A stretch of 25,207 nt of DNA, from the IMG/VR virus record IMGVR_UViG_3300035701_000267, positions 1-25,207 of that record; one strand, written 5' to 3'. Shown here piece by piece: positions 12,805 to 19,542 of the stretch (position 1 is the stretch's first letter; each line of letters begins with the position of its first letter). The DNA comes from a virus. The notes under the pieces are model-generated. The model did no database searches, was not told the DNA's origin, and was given only the letters and a program-made list of their open reading frames with translations. Made by a program: the position numbers and the translations under genes.

Positions 12805-13034
12805 TTGGTCAAAAAGTTTATTGTATAAACTGTAAATATCATTTAGATGTTAGAGGGCATGTTGGGTACGGTTATCAACCATGTATTCCACATATTTGTA
12901 AAGTAAGAAGTAAAGTTGAAAAAGATGCTATTGGAGTAGAAAGATTTAGAATTATGATGGACTGTGAGCAATGGAATATAGATAATGATTGTAGATTTTA
13001 TAAACGGATTTGGTATAAATTTTGGGTGAAGTAA
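12801..13034 (+). CDS. small Cys-rich protein, unknown
   Basis: A 77-residue protein with CINCKYH at the N-terminus and further cysteines in QPCIPHIC, MDCEQ and DCRFY. The 'YCxxCKY' opening followed by scattered Cys and a His is typical of small phage zinc-binding proteins. The C-terminal end is aromatic and basic (YKRIWYKFWVK). It overlaps its neighbours at both ends (ATGA, then TAATG). Confidence 0.7.
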   Translation: MIGQKVYCINCKYHLDVRGHVGYGYQPCIPHICKVRSKVEKDAIGVERFRIMMDCEQWNIDNDCRFYKRIWYKFWVK

Positions 13035-13189
13035 TGAATAACATAGTAGTTTGTGCAAAATGTAAATTATGTGTACCTCGCCACCACACAAGACCAGTGA
13101 AGGTACTTATTAATGGTCAACCAAAGCTAGTTTTGATTTGTGCCAGGCATATTGAGGAGCAAGAACGTGAAAAGACTTCTGCTAATTAG
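13034..13189 (+). CDS. small Cys-cluster protein, unknown
   Basis: A 51-residue protein: MNNIVVCAKCKLC, then HHTRPVKVLINGQPKLVLIC and a helical tail. CxxCxxC plus HH and a later Cys with His (CARH) could form a zinc site of the HNH/treble-clef kind, but it is too short for a nuclease. Its TAG at 13187 overlaps the start region of the next gene by 23 bases in another frame. Confidence 0.6.
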   Translation: MNNIVVCAKCKLCVPRHHTRPVKVLINGQPKLVLICARHIEEQEREKTSAN

Positions 13190-13451
13190 TTTATTGTTTT
13201 TATGTTTGCTTGGCTGGACAAGAGCAGACTACTATTCTTTTCTTCATAAAAGAGTAGAAATCATAACAATAGACCAAATCAGTTATATTGGAGTTGTGGA
13301 CGATATTAGAGATGATTTTGTGTGTTTTCAACGTAACGCATTTGGAACATGTACAGAATATTATGAATTTATTAGTTTATTTTTAAATCAGGGTAAACAA
13401 ACAAAATTGATTCGCGCAGAGGCAATTGTTTCAATTAAGGAAATACAATGA
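13167..13451 (+). CDS. exported or membrane-anchored small beta-barrel-like protein
   Basis: A 94-residue protein from GTG at 13167, chosen because GAGGAG precedes it by 7 bases and it gives a clean signal sequence (KRLLLISLLFLCLLGWTRA). The frame is open to a GTG at 13140, which would blur that signal. The mature part alternates strands: RVEIITIDQISYIGVVDDIRDD, FVCFQR, then a terminal AIVSIKEI. The order resembles an Sm-like fold (variable loop with GVVDDI, final strand IVSIKEI), but this is only a pattern match. Function unknown. Confidence 0.6.
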   Translation: MKRLLLISLLFLCLLGWTRADYYSFLHKRVEIITIDQISYIGVVDDIRDDFVCFQRNAFGTCTEYYEFISLFLNQGKQTKLIRAEAIVSIKEIQ

Positions 13452-13663
13452 AACTTCAAACAAAAAAGCAAATAGTTAATCATTTGATTAAGGATTTAAA
13501 TAAAAATTATAAAAAAATAATCAGTATTGCTCATTTTGCTCCAGAATATAAAGTGGTTACAATTAATAGAGAAGAAACTATTTCTGTATTAGAATATCCA
13601 GCAAAAATTGTTATAGAATTGCGTTCAAATTCTTGGAAAAAAGAAAGACACAATGCCTCATAA
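13448..13663 (+). CDS. small basic protein, unknown
   Basis: A 71-residue protein: helix KKQIVNHLIKDLNKNYKK, then strands (YKVVTINREETISVLEYP, AKIVIELRS) and a basic end. A simple alpha-beta-beta layout; no family recognised. It overlaps the upstream stop by ATGA and the downstream gene by 11 bases. Confidence 0.65.
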   Translation: MKLQTKKQIVNHLIKDLNKNYKKIISIAHFAPEYKVVTINREETISVLEYPAKIVIELRSNSWKKERHNAS

Positions 13664-13928
13664 AAGAATAAGTTGTACAATATCGGAAGTATGTCAAAAG
13701 TATGGTATTGATTATAAACCAGGAGATAGAGTTATATATAATGATGCTAAACGCCTGGGGCAAATATTTTGTGAATTAAAAATTATCGCAGGAGATTTAG
13801 TTGCGATAGCAGAACGACATGATGCGGATGGGTTAAAAGACATTATTAATCAAGAAGCATTGAATCTTGAAGTGATAGACCATGAAATCTGTCAGTTAGC
13901 ATCTAAATTATCAAAAGAAAATGAATAA
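13653..13928 (+). CDS. hypothetical helical protein
   Basis: A 91-residue protein: CTISEVCQKYGIDYKPGDRV near the N-terminus, then long helices (AKRLGQIFCELKIIAGDLVAIAERHD and a C-terminal amphipathic helix). It overlaps both neighbours. No catalytic motif or family recognised. Confidence 0.65.
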   Translation: MPHKRISCTISEVCQKYGIDYKPGDRVIYNDAKRLGQIFCELKIIAGDLVAIAERHDADGLKDIINQEALNLEVIDHEICQLASKLSKENE

Positions 13929-14172
13929 ATATATTTTAGTTTTTATTGTTGGAGTGATTGAAACTGCTTTATATACAGGGTTTCTTTTAGCATTAGCTAA
14001 AAAACAGAAATTTCTTGCTCCCACACTTATGACTGTTTATATGTTTATTTATCTTGATCTTATTGCAACGTGTATTAAGAACGCAGATACATATGCTCTT
14101 TTGGCTGTTTATGCTATAAGTTGTGGATTGGGAGTTTTGCTTAGAATGAAAATTGAGGAAAGATTGAAATGA
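13921..14172 (+). CDS. small DUF5698-like membrane protein
   Basis: An 83-residue integral membrane protein with three hydrophobic segments: about 4-26 (starting ILVFIVGVIETALYTG), 32-52 (LAPTLMTVYMFIYLDLIA) and 57-76 (LLAVYAISCGLGVLL). The order 'IETALYTG', polar turn, 'Y/F-rich helix' with Asn-Ala, then 'Y-A-x-x-xGxGVLLxMKIEERL' matches DUF5698, the membrane part of DUF2179-type proteins; the cytoplasmic DUF2179 domain is missing. Role in the phage unknown. Confidence 0.6.
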   Translation: MNKYILVFIVGVIETALYTGFLLALAKKQKFLAPTLMTVYMFIYLDLIATCIKNADTYALLAVYAISCGLGVLLRMKIEERLK

Positions 14173-14333
14173 AAATTAAACTTTATAATAATTGGAGATT
14201 TTTATTTCATGGAGGATTTTGGTTTGTTTTATTTAGCATAGAATATGATGCAGTAGAAGATTATGAACCTAAATATTGGTTTTTAAGTATTCATATCTGT
14301 AATTTTGAAATTTCATTTGTAGGTAAAAAATGA
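14169..14333 (+). CDS. small aromatic-rich protein, paralogue of the gene at 10793
   Basis: A 54-residue protein starting MKIKLYNNWRFL. It shares the LYNNW opening, the central LFSIEYD and the ending ICNFEISF with the product of 10793. Its C-terminal half (EDYEPKYWFLSIHICNFE) is very regular in strand pattern. It overlaps the membrane protein gene by ATGA and ends in another ATGA. Function unknown. Confidence 0.65.
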   Translation: MKIKLYNNWRFLFHGGFWFVLFSIEYDAVEDYEPKYWFLSIHICNFEISFVGKK

Positions 14334-14512
14334 AAATTACAATAAACTTAAAAGATATAAATTATTGTAATGGTTGTCCATGTATAGGATGGACAGATTG
14401 CTGAAGTGATGTTTGGTGTCAAGTGGAAGGTGGCATGGAAAGTTTTTGGTTGAGTCATCAAGATAATAAAATATTACGACCACAGCAATGTATTGATAAA
14501 TATGGAAAATAA
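14330..14512 (+). pseudogene. Cys-rich phage gene interrupted by an in-frame TGA
   Basis: Starting at ATG 14330 (ATGA overlap), the frame reads 24 codons including CNGCPCIGWTDC, then TGA at 14402-14404. It continues open for 35 more codons to TAA 14510, ending LRPQQCIDKYGK. Both halves fit one protein type: a CxGCPC cluster, more Cys, then RPQ(K/Q)CID near the C-terminus, a layout I recognise in small phage proteins. The intact second half and its exact junction with the next ATG (14513) argue that the break is recent or is read through. Options are a nonsense mutation, suppression or, less likely, selenocysteine. I found no convincing SECIS-like hairpin. Confidence 0.6.
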
Positions 14513-15259
14513 ATGAAAATTTATCGTTCATATCAGCGATTGGTAAACGAGATAATCAATCTAAAAATTCCTTTTAGGATAGAGATTGTGGGATATATTT
14601 CTTATGAAAAAACAACTTATCCTATGTTAGCAATTAGGCATATAGTAAAAACGGCTACAAAAAATGTTGTCATTTTGGCAGGGCAACATGGAGATGAGTT
14701 TTTTGGCGTTCATATTTTATTAAAATGGCTACAACAATTTGATACAAAACTATTTAATAATTTTAACATTACAATTTTTCCTGTAATAAATCCTTGGGGT
14801 TATCAATACGGAGAACGAGGAAATGCTTTAGACCAAGACACCAATGATGAAGCAAATTTTAAGAAAGATTCCGAAGTAAAAGAGTTGGCAATATTGTTTG
14901 ATAACATGCCCCTAACAACAGACATGGTAATTGATATTCATGGAGATGTTGACAAACAGAAAGCCTATGCGTATGAAAGAAAGTTAGATACACTTCCGTC
15001 ATTAGCTGAGATTTCTTTATTTGAGGCAAAAAAGATTTTACCATTTGAAACAAGTAAAACAATCTATAAGCTCAAAGTAAATAAAGGCGTAATTAAGACC
15101 CCCGCTTGTGATGAAGGTATTGAGACCGCTATGGAAAAAATGGGTACAGAATACACTATTACAATAGAACTTCCAGGCAAACATAACAGTCAAAAACGTA
15201 CAGAGGGTGGAATTGCTATTTTAAACAGTATTTTAAAAAACTATAAGGATTTAAAATGA
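14513..15259 (+). CDS. M14-type zinc carboxypeptidase / AstE-AspA-like protein
   Basis: A 248-residue protein with the M14 metal and substrate signature: GQHGDEFFG gives H59 and E62, INPWGYQYGERGN (92-104) with DQDTN matches the 'NPxGxxxxxRxxxxDxN' substrate element, IDIHGD gives H143, and TIELPG gives E219 as the likely catalytic Glu. Substrates of this fold include C-terminal amino acids of peptides, peptidoglycan stems (gamma-D-Glu-DAP) and acyl-amino acids. With no signal peptide it would act in the cytoplasm or be released by other means; a cell-wall peptidase used in lysis is plausible. It ends in an ATGA overlap. Confidence 0.8.
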   Translation: MKIYRSYQRLVNEIINLKIPFRIEIVGYISYEKTTYPMLAIRHIVKTATKNVVILAGQHGDEFFGVHILLKWLQQFDTKLFNNFNITIFPVINPWGYQYGERGNALDQDTNDEANFKKDSEVKELAILFDNMPLTTDMVIDIHGDVDKQKAYAYERKLDTLPSLAEISLFEAKKILPFETSKTIYKLKVNKGVIKTPACDEGIETAMEKMGTEYTITIELPGKHNSQKRTEGGIAILNSILKNYKDLK

Positions 15260-15456
15260 AAATTTTTGATAGGGTTAATGCAGAAGAAATTAATTTGTAT
15301 GATTTAGCTCTTAAAATGGCTAAAGAAGGAAGTCCAATCATATATTGTGATATAGAATGTATTTTAAAAGACAAAGATACAGGAGTAGTTTATATTTTAG
15401 ATGAATGTGGCAATTGGGATTATGTTGATACAGAACGATATGAGGTAACAGAATGA
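15256..15456 (+). CDS. small phage protein, unknown
   Basis: A 66-residue acidic protein: an N-terminal helix (EEINLYDLALKMAKEGS), then strands (IIYCDIECIL, GVVYILDECGNW) and VDTERYEV. The beta hairpin 'DxxTGVVYILDE' is common in small phage proteins. No family. It overlaps both neighbours by ATGA. Confidence 0.65.
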   Translation: MKIFDRVNAEEINLYDLALKMAKEGSPIIYCDIECILKDKDTGVVYILDECGNWDYVDTERYEVTE

Positions 15457-15644
15457 AAATAGGAGATATGGTTTTAGTTGTGCATCCTATTCACCCCTAC
15501 GTTGGTGAGATTACCGACATTATTTATAGACAAGATATGGCTTCACCAATTGCGGTTGCTATTGCTGTTTGGGTAAAAGACGAATATTCTAAAACATTAG
15601 TAGACATAGAAAATATAATTACGGAGCCACCATTCGATGAGTAG
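15453..15644 (+). CDS. small SH3-like beta protein
   Basis: A 63-residue protein: MKIGDMVLVVHPIHPYVGEITDI, then AVAIAVWVKDE, and a final strand. The start 'xGDxVxVVHP...xGxIxDI' resembles the first hairpin of KOW/SH3-like barrels that bind nucleic acids or proteins. It overlaps both neighbours by a few bases. Function unknown. Confidence 0.6.
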   Translation: MKIGDMVLVVHPIHPYVGEITDIIYRQDMASPIAVAIAVWVKDEYSKTLVDIENIITEPPFDE

Positions 15645-15852
15645 ACAAGTAGAAGTTTGTAAACTTTGTTCTGGTCAAACACATTTTACAGTGGTGTGCG
15701 ACCAATGTGGTCAAAGACTTGGAAATGAACAAACCAATTTTATTAATAATATTCCAATTCTATTGCATATAGAAGATACGTTATATGATTTTTGTAGTTT
15801 AAATTGTTTAAATCAATTTATAACCGAAGAATTAAAACAGGAGAGTCAATGA
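15637..15852 (+). CDS. zinc-binding protein with three Cys pairs
   Basis: A 71-residue protein with CKLC, CDQC and, after an acidic linker, FCSLNC. The first two knuckles make one zinc ribbon; the last pair with FCS(x)NCL resembles the end of TRASH or MYM-type fingers. A mostly helical tail follows. It overlaps the protease gene start by ATGA. Confidence 0.7.
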   Translation: MSRQVEVCKLCSGQTHFTVVCDQCGQRLGNEQTNFINNIPILLHIEDTLYDFCSLNCLNQFITEELKQESQ

Positions 15853-16733
15853 CCGTCAAGGGATTTTTTAGAATTGTAAAGGAAATTATCACCGCAGCCA
15901 CAATTATTTTATTGTTAATTATTTCTGCTAATTTAACTATTGGTTTAGTTGGATTGCGTCAAAATACAGCAACAAGATTTGCTAAAGTACAAGAGGCATT
16001 TACTAAACAAGACACTTTTAATGTTAAAGTATCTTATGTTTTAAATGCGCTTTCAAAAGAGACAGAACAAACAAATTCTCTTTTAGAAATTTTAGATATG
16101 AGTTTAGATACACGAATTAAGCAAATCAGCACAGATATTATTAAAGAAGATAAATTGGGTGCGCGTATTATGGAAAAGAAACTTCAATTAATTAGTGTTC
16201 AGATTGTTAATTTAACAGTTGGATGCAGTGGTAGTGGAGCCACCGTTAAAATTAACGATAATTACTATATTCTTACGGCTGCTCATTTAGTGGATAAGGA
16301 AACCGACAGTATTTATTTATATGAAAACAAACAACAAATATGTGAATTAGAAATAGTTAAAAGAGATACCAATAATGATTTAATGTTACTACAACCAAAA
16401 AATCCAGAAGTAGTGCCAAAGGTTTATACAGAATTAGCAGCCACAGAACCTACTACATCTACTAATGTAACTATTGTTGGCAATCCAGCTTCTTTTGAAG
16501 ATGTAGTCAGCTACGGTAAAGTAATAGACTATGTAAATCAGTACATGGTAATTACAGATAACATTTGGTTTGGCAACTCAGGCGGTGGAGTATATGATAG
16601 CGAAGGTAGAGTTGTGGGTATTGTTTCATTTTTAAGTTGGGAAGAAAATGGTTTTGAAAATCCAAAGTATGTATTTTATGGCATTGTTAGACTCAATATT
16701 ATTAAGGGCTTTTTAGCCGACTTAAATGAGTGA
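15849..16733 (+). CDS. membrane-anchored trypsin-like (S1/HtrA-type) serine protease
   Basis: A 294-residue protein from ATG 15849; the frame is open further upstream, but the ATGA overlap favours this start. Residues 12-36 form one transmembrane helix. Residues about 38-115 are helical and coiled-coil-like. Residues 116-290 are a chymotrypsin-fold protease with all three catalytic residues in context: H146 (ILTAAHLV), D177 (TNNDLMLLQ) and S244 (FGNSGGGVYD). The GNSGGxV serine motif and lack of disulfide Cys pairs resemble the HtrA/DegP family; no PDZ domain follows. Depending on topology it would act outside the membrane, on envelope proteins. Such proteases are uncommon in phages. Confidence 0.85.
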   Translation: MTVKGFFRIVKEIITAATIILLLIISANLTIGLVGLRQNTATRFAKVQEAFTKQDTFNVKVSYVLNALSKETEQTNSLLEILDMSLDTRIKQISTDIIKEDKLGARIMEKKLQLISVQIVNLTVGCSGSGATVKINDNYYILTAAHLVDKETDSIYLYENKQQICELEIVKRDTNNDLMLLQPKNPEVVPKVYTELAATEPTTSTNVTIVGNPASFEDVVSYGKVIDYVNQYMVITDNIWFGNSGGGVYDSEGRVVGIVSFLSWEENGFENPKYVFYGIVRLNIIKGFLADLNE

Positions 16734-17328
16734 TAAATTAAAATATACTTCATATTTAGCAGGATATATTGAAGCCAGTGCAGGAACCTGTGCACAGTGG
16801 CGCAATGAGGTTAAAGACCGCCTCAAAGATATAAAAATAACATTCTACGACCCTGTTGAAAGAGAAGCACAAAAAACAGGTAAAAAAAGTGGAGAACATG
16901 TTAATTATATAAAAGGATTAAAACAAGGCGGGCATTGGGATAAATTCAGAGAAGAAATGACTAAAATTTGGTTTGGAGGAATTAAACCCGAAGGACATAT
17001 ACCAGATGTGTTTACTTATCTTAGAACCCTAAAATTGATAGATGGCAATGAATCGAGAGATTTAGATTTTTGGGCAGATTACGAGGCAACTGTTAGAGCA
17101 GATTTTATTATTGCAAACATGCCAAATGCGGTAAAGACCATTGGGACAATTGGAGAAATATTTTTAGCATACATGTATAGAATTCCAATATATTTAGTTA
17201 TTGATATAGCAAAAACAGATTGTAATTCTACATTAATTTATTGGGTGTTGGAAAGCGGGGGAGAAATCTTTTATTCAATTAAAGAATGTTGTGATTATAT
17301 AAAAAATAAATATGAGGAGAAAAAATGA
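16726..17328 (+). CDS. nucleoside 2-deoxyribosyltransferase-like protein
   Basis: A 200-residue protein with the family layout: YLAGYIEAS (10-18) for 'YLAGPI', a WR at 25-26, FYDPVE (40-45), then a central insertion, DYEATVRADFIIANM (118-132) for 'D...I..aDxiIaN' and TIGTIGEIFLAYMYRIPIYLVID (138-160) for 'GTxxElgxAyxxxxPiylv', where E144 is the likely nucleophile. Such enzymes move deoxyribose between bases or hydrolyse nucleotides; in phages they accompany nucleotide-pool or base-modification genes. The following dATP/dGTP diphosphohydrolase-like gene supports this. The long insertion at 50-115 is unusual. Confidence 0.75.
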   Translation: MSDKLKYTSYLAGYIEASAGTCAQWRNEVKDRLKDIKITFYDPVEREAQKTGKKSGEHVNYIKGLKQGGHWDKFREEMTKIWFGGIKPEGHIPDVFTYLRTLKLIDGNESRDLDFWADYEATVRADFIIANMPNAVKTIGTIGEIFLAYMYRIPIYLVIDIAKTDCNSTLIYWVLESGGEIFYSIKECCDYIKNKYEEKK

Positions 17329-17708
17329 GAAATTTTGATACGGGAGCGACCAGAGATAGCGATTCGCATAAAAATGATTATGAAGGATTCTTGTCTCCGA
17401 CAGTAATTGAGAGATACGGAGATTATATGACTAAACATCGGATTCAAGCCGATGGAAAACTTAGAGATTCAGATAATTGGCAAAAAGGAATTCCTAAAGA
17501 TGCTTATATAAAATCTCTATGGAGACATTTTTTAGATGTATGGTATCTTCACAGAGGTTATAAAAGATTTGATAAACAACGGCAGGAAGAAATTACAATA
17601 GATGAAGCTTTATGTGCGATTTTGTTTAATGTGATGGGATATTTGTATGAAATTCTTAAAGAAAAAAAGATAGAAGAAAGACCTTTTATTATCAAAGGAG
17701 ATGAATAA
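17325..17708 (+). CDS. dATP/dGTP diphosphohydrolase N-terminal domain protein (DUF5664 type)
   Basis: A 127-residue protein that I recognise as the family annotated dATP/dGTP diphosphohydrolase, N-terminal: FDTGATRDSD near the start, then GFLSPTVIERYGDYMTKHR, SDNWQKGIP, SLWRHFLDVWYLHRGY and EALCAILFNVMGYLYEIL. The MazZ enzyme of 2-aminoadenine phages belongs to this all-alpha NTP-pyrophosphohydrolase group, but members are widespread in phages without that modification, and no PurZ is in the window. It should hydrolyse purine dNTPs. It overlaps the deoxyribosyltransferase-like gene by ATGA, pointing to a shared pathway. Confidence 0.78.
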   Translation: MRNFDTGATRDSDSHKNDYEGFLSPTVIERYGDYMTKHRIQADGKLRDSDNWQKGIPKDAYIKSLWRHFLDVWYLHRGYKRFDKQRQEEITIDEALCAILFNVMGYLYEILKEKKIEERPFIIKGDE

Positions 17709-18149
17709 ATGCAAGTCTTTGACCGTTATTTTGAAAATGAAGCCAACTTAGATAAGATTTTTGTTGACTATAAAGACATTATTGATGGACTGAATGAATA
17801 CAGGGCACAGTTTTTAGGAAATGTTATTACAACAGAAGAGGATTTGAAAGTTGCTCTTTCATTTTACACAGGAGCAATACAGACTTTGCAACCGCTTTAT
17901 CAGATAGCCCAAGCATATAAAGAATCTCAAGAAGATGCAAAAGCTTTGCAATTAAGAAATCAAGCTGCAGAATCTAATGAAAAAATCACAGACGCGACGA
18001 TTAAGACGAAAGCTCACTATGAAGTACGCAACTTTATAAAAGTAAGAAATCTCTTGGAGGCTTACACAATAAGTTGTGAAAAGGGCATTTCTTGCTGTCA
18101 GACACTGCTTAAATATGTACGCAAAGAAGAAGGAAGAACGGAAAATTAA
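17709..18149 (+). CDS. helical phage protein, unknown
   Basis: A 146-residue protein, almost all helix: FENEANLDKIFVDYKDII, EDLKVALSFYTGAIQTLQPLY, then a conserved-looking middle KIKTKAH-like segment (KTKAHYEVRNFIKVRNLLEAY) and CEKGISCCQTLLKYV. Phage helical proteins of this size beside nucleases and SSB may be recombination or replication accessory factors, but no known family is recognised. It begins one base after the upstream stop. Confidence 0.65.
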   Translation: MQVFDRYFENEANLDKIFVDYKDIIDGLNEYRAQFLGNVITTEEDLKVALSFYTGAIQTLQPLYQIAQAYKESQEDAKALQLRNQAAESNEKITDATIKTKAHYEVRNFIKVRNLLEAYTISCEKGISCCQTLLKYVRKEEGRTEN

Positions 18150-18265
18150 TGAGATTTTATAGATTAGCAGGAAGATGGTATCAAAATTCTATTTATCAGG
18201 AATGGCAAGAATATAATCCTTTTAGATGGGAGATTAGATTTTTTTGTTGGGGTATAATTATATGA
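18149..18265 (+). CDS. 38-residue aromatic-rich peptide
   Basis: A small ORF starting MRFYRLAGRWYQ and ending FFCWGIII. It overlaps the upstream stop by one base (TAATG) and the nuclease start by ATGA, an arrangement typical of real genes in this window. Its FYR...W opening and terminal WEIRFF strand loosely resemble the 10793/14169 pair. No function assigned. Confidence 0.5.
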   Translation: MRFYRLAGRWYQNSIYQEWQEYNPFRWEIRFFCWGIII

Positions 18266-18993
18266 AAAAACTTGTTGTAATTGATAGCGGAAATATAATG
18301 TTTAAATCTATTTTTGCTTTCAGAACAAATTCACAAGTTCCTGCAGTTTATACTTATTTTAGGATGATAATTAGTTATTTAAAAAAATTGGGAGTTACAA
18401 TTGACGATGAAGTTATTATTGCTCAAGATTTTGGAAGTTGGAGAAAAGCAATTGACCCTCTCTATAAAGCACAGCGTCGAGAATTTAGAGAAAGTAAAGA
18501 AGATTCTTCTTTTTGGGATGAGATGTTTAAAGAGTTTAATGATTTTATTCCTAAGTTAGAAATATGTTTACCCTGGAAATTTATTAAGATTTATAAATGT
18601 GAATCGGACGATGTGGCTTCTGTAGCAGTACGTTATATAGACGCAGAAGAAAAAATTTTGGTATCATCAGATGAAGATTGGCAGATGCTTTGTTCCATCC
18701 CAAATGTTAAAGTATTTTCTCCTTATACTAAAAAGTTTAAATTAATTAAGAATCCAGAAAAAATTCTGCTTAAAAAAATTCAAGGAGATAAATCAGACAA
18801 TCTATTAGAAGCTCCAAAAAACGAAGTTGAATTTGAAAAAAGAAAACTTATTGTAGATTTGTTGAATCTTCCGCCATATATAGAAATACCTATTAAAGAA
18901 GCGTTATTTAATACAGTTCCAAGAAACCTCTATCTAAATAAAATTCCATTCCATTCATGTAGGTCAGAAATTCAAAAACTGTATAATCTATGA
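18262..18993 (+). CDS. FEN-like 5'-3' exonuclease / flap endonuclease
   Basis: A 243-residue protein from ATG 18262, chosen over an upstream TTG because of the ATGA overlap. It has the 5'-nuclease acidic constellation: D8 (VIDSGN), D56 with W60 and R61 (AQDFGSWRK), K69 near R73, E114, D116 and D117 (CESDDVAS), D137 and D139 (SSDEDWQML), and D176 and D179 (GDKSDN). It resembles T4 RNase H and the 5' nuclease domain of Pol I. The family removes RNA primers and flaps at the replication fork. The segment after GDKSDN lacks a clear helix-hairpin-helix Gly motif, so its DNA grip may be altered. Confidence 0.85.
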   Translation: MKKLVVIDSGNIMFKSIFAFRTNSQVPAVYTYFRMIISYLKKLGVTIDDEVIIAQDFGSWRKAIDPLYKAQRREFRESKEDSSFWDEMFKEFNDFIPKLEICLPWKFIKIYKCESDDVASVAVRYIDAEEKILVSSDEDWQMLCSIPNVKVFSPYTKKFKLIKNPEKILLKKIQGDKSDNLLEAPKNEVEFEKRKLIVDLLNLPPYIEIPIKEALFNTVPRNLYLNKIPFHSCRSEIQKLYNL

Positions 18994-19154
18994 AAAAAGC
19001 TAAATGCTATTGTTATGTGTGTGGAACACCTGTTATAAAATGGTATTATTTAGTAACAATGAAATCACCAACAGACAGAGTATTCATATGTTGTACTGAA
19101 TGTATAAACCAAGTGGATGAAAGCACCCTGATTATACCTATAACGAGGGATTAA
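18990..19154 (+). CDS. small zinc-finger protein, unknown
   Basis: A 54-residue protein starting MKKAKCYCYVCG and with CCTEC about 25 residues later, giving a Cys4 zinc ribbon. The tail is acidic, then ends in PITRD. It overlaps the nuclease stop by ATGA and is followed four bases later by another zinc-ribbon gene. Confidence 0.65.
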   Translation: MKKAKCYCYVCGTPVIKWYYLVTMKSPTDRVFICCTECINQVDESTLIIPITRD

Positions 19155-19158
19155 TAAA

Positions 19159-19344
19159 ATGATAGAAATAATTAAAAAAACAATTTCTTATCCTTGTTAT
19201 GTTTGTAAAGCAGATGGTAAGAAATGTACTCATAAAGGTTGTAAAGTATGTGATGGTAAAGGTAACTTTAACGAAACTATTTATTATTTCATTTATGAAA
19301 AAAATGGAAAGAAGTATTGTGTCGATAGCGATAACATCGGATGA
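19159..19344 (+). CDS. small DnaJ-type zinc-finger protein
   Basis: A 61-residue protein with CYVCKADGKKC, GCKVCDGKG, then strands. The pattern CxxCxxxGxxC...CxxCxGxG resembles one DnaJ cysteine-rich repeat, here as a stand-alone module. A later KKYCVDSD may contribute another Cys. It could recognise unfolded protein or simply be a structural zinc domain. ATGA overlap with the next gene. Confidence 0.65.
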   Translation: MIEIIKKTISYPCYVCKADGKKCTHKGCKVCDGKGNFNETIYYFIYEKNGKKYCVDSDNIG

Positions 19345-19529
19345 ATATGATTTGTGAATTGTGTAAGAAAAATGAAGCTACAAACATAACATCTAAACTT
19401 GCTATTTGTGATGTGTGTTTAGTAGAAATTCAATTATCATTTTCCTATCATGTAGGTGGTAGAGAGTGTACAAAAGAAGAACATGACAGAGCAATACATA
19501 GACAATCGAATGATTATTTAAACGAATAA
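19341..19529 (+). CDS. small zinc-finger protein, unknown
   Basis: A 62-residue protein with CELCKKNEAT, then AICDVC and a C-terminal His/Cys-containing part (GGRECTKEEHDRAIH). The opening 'CxxCxxxxA' plus 'LAICDVC' is the usual shape of small phage and bacterial zinc ribbons. Two ATGs two codons apart are possible starts; 19341 is set by the ATGA overlap. Confidence 0.65.
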   Translation: MNMICELCKKNEATNITSKLAICDVCLVEIQLSFSYHVGGRECTKEEHDRAIHRQSNDYLNE

Positions 19530-19542
19530 AAGGAGGAAGCAA

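Noticed and set aside
14402-14450. Selenocysteine insertion at the TGA of the 14330 gene
   Set aside because: Only a weak 4-bp stem (TGTC/GGCA) can be drawn downstream, and the protein type is not a known selenoprotein.
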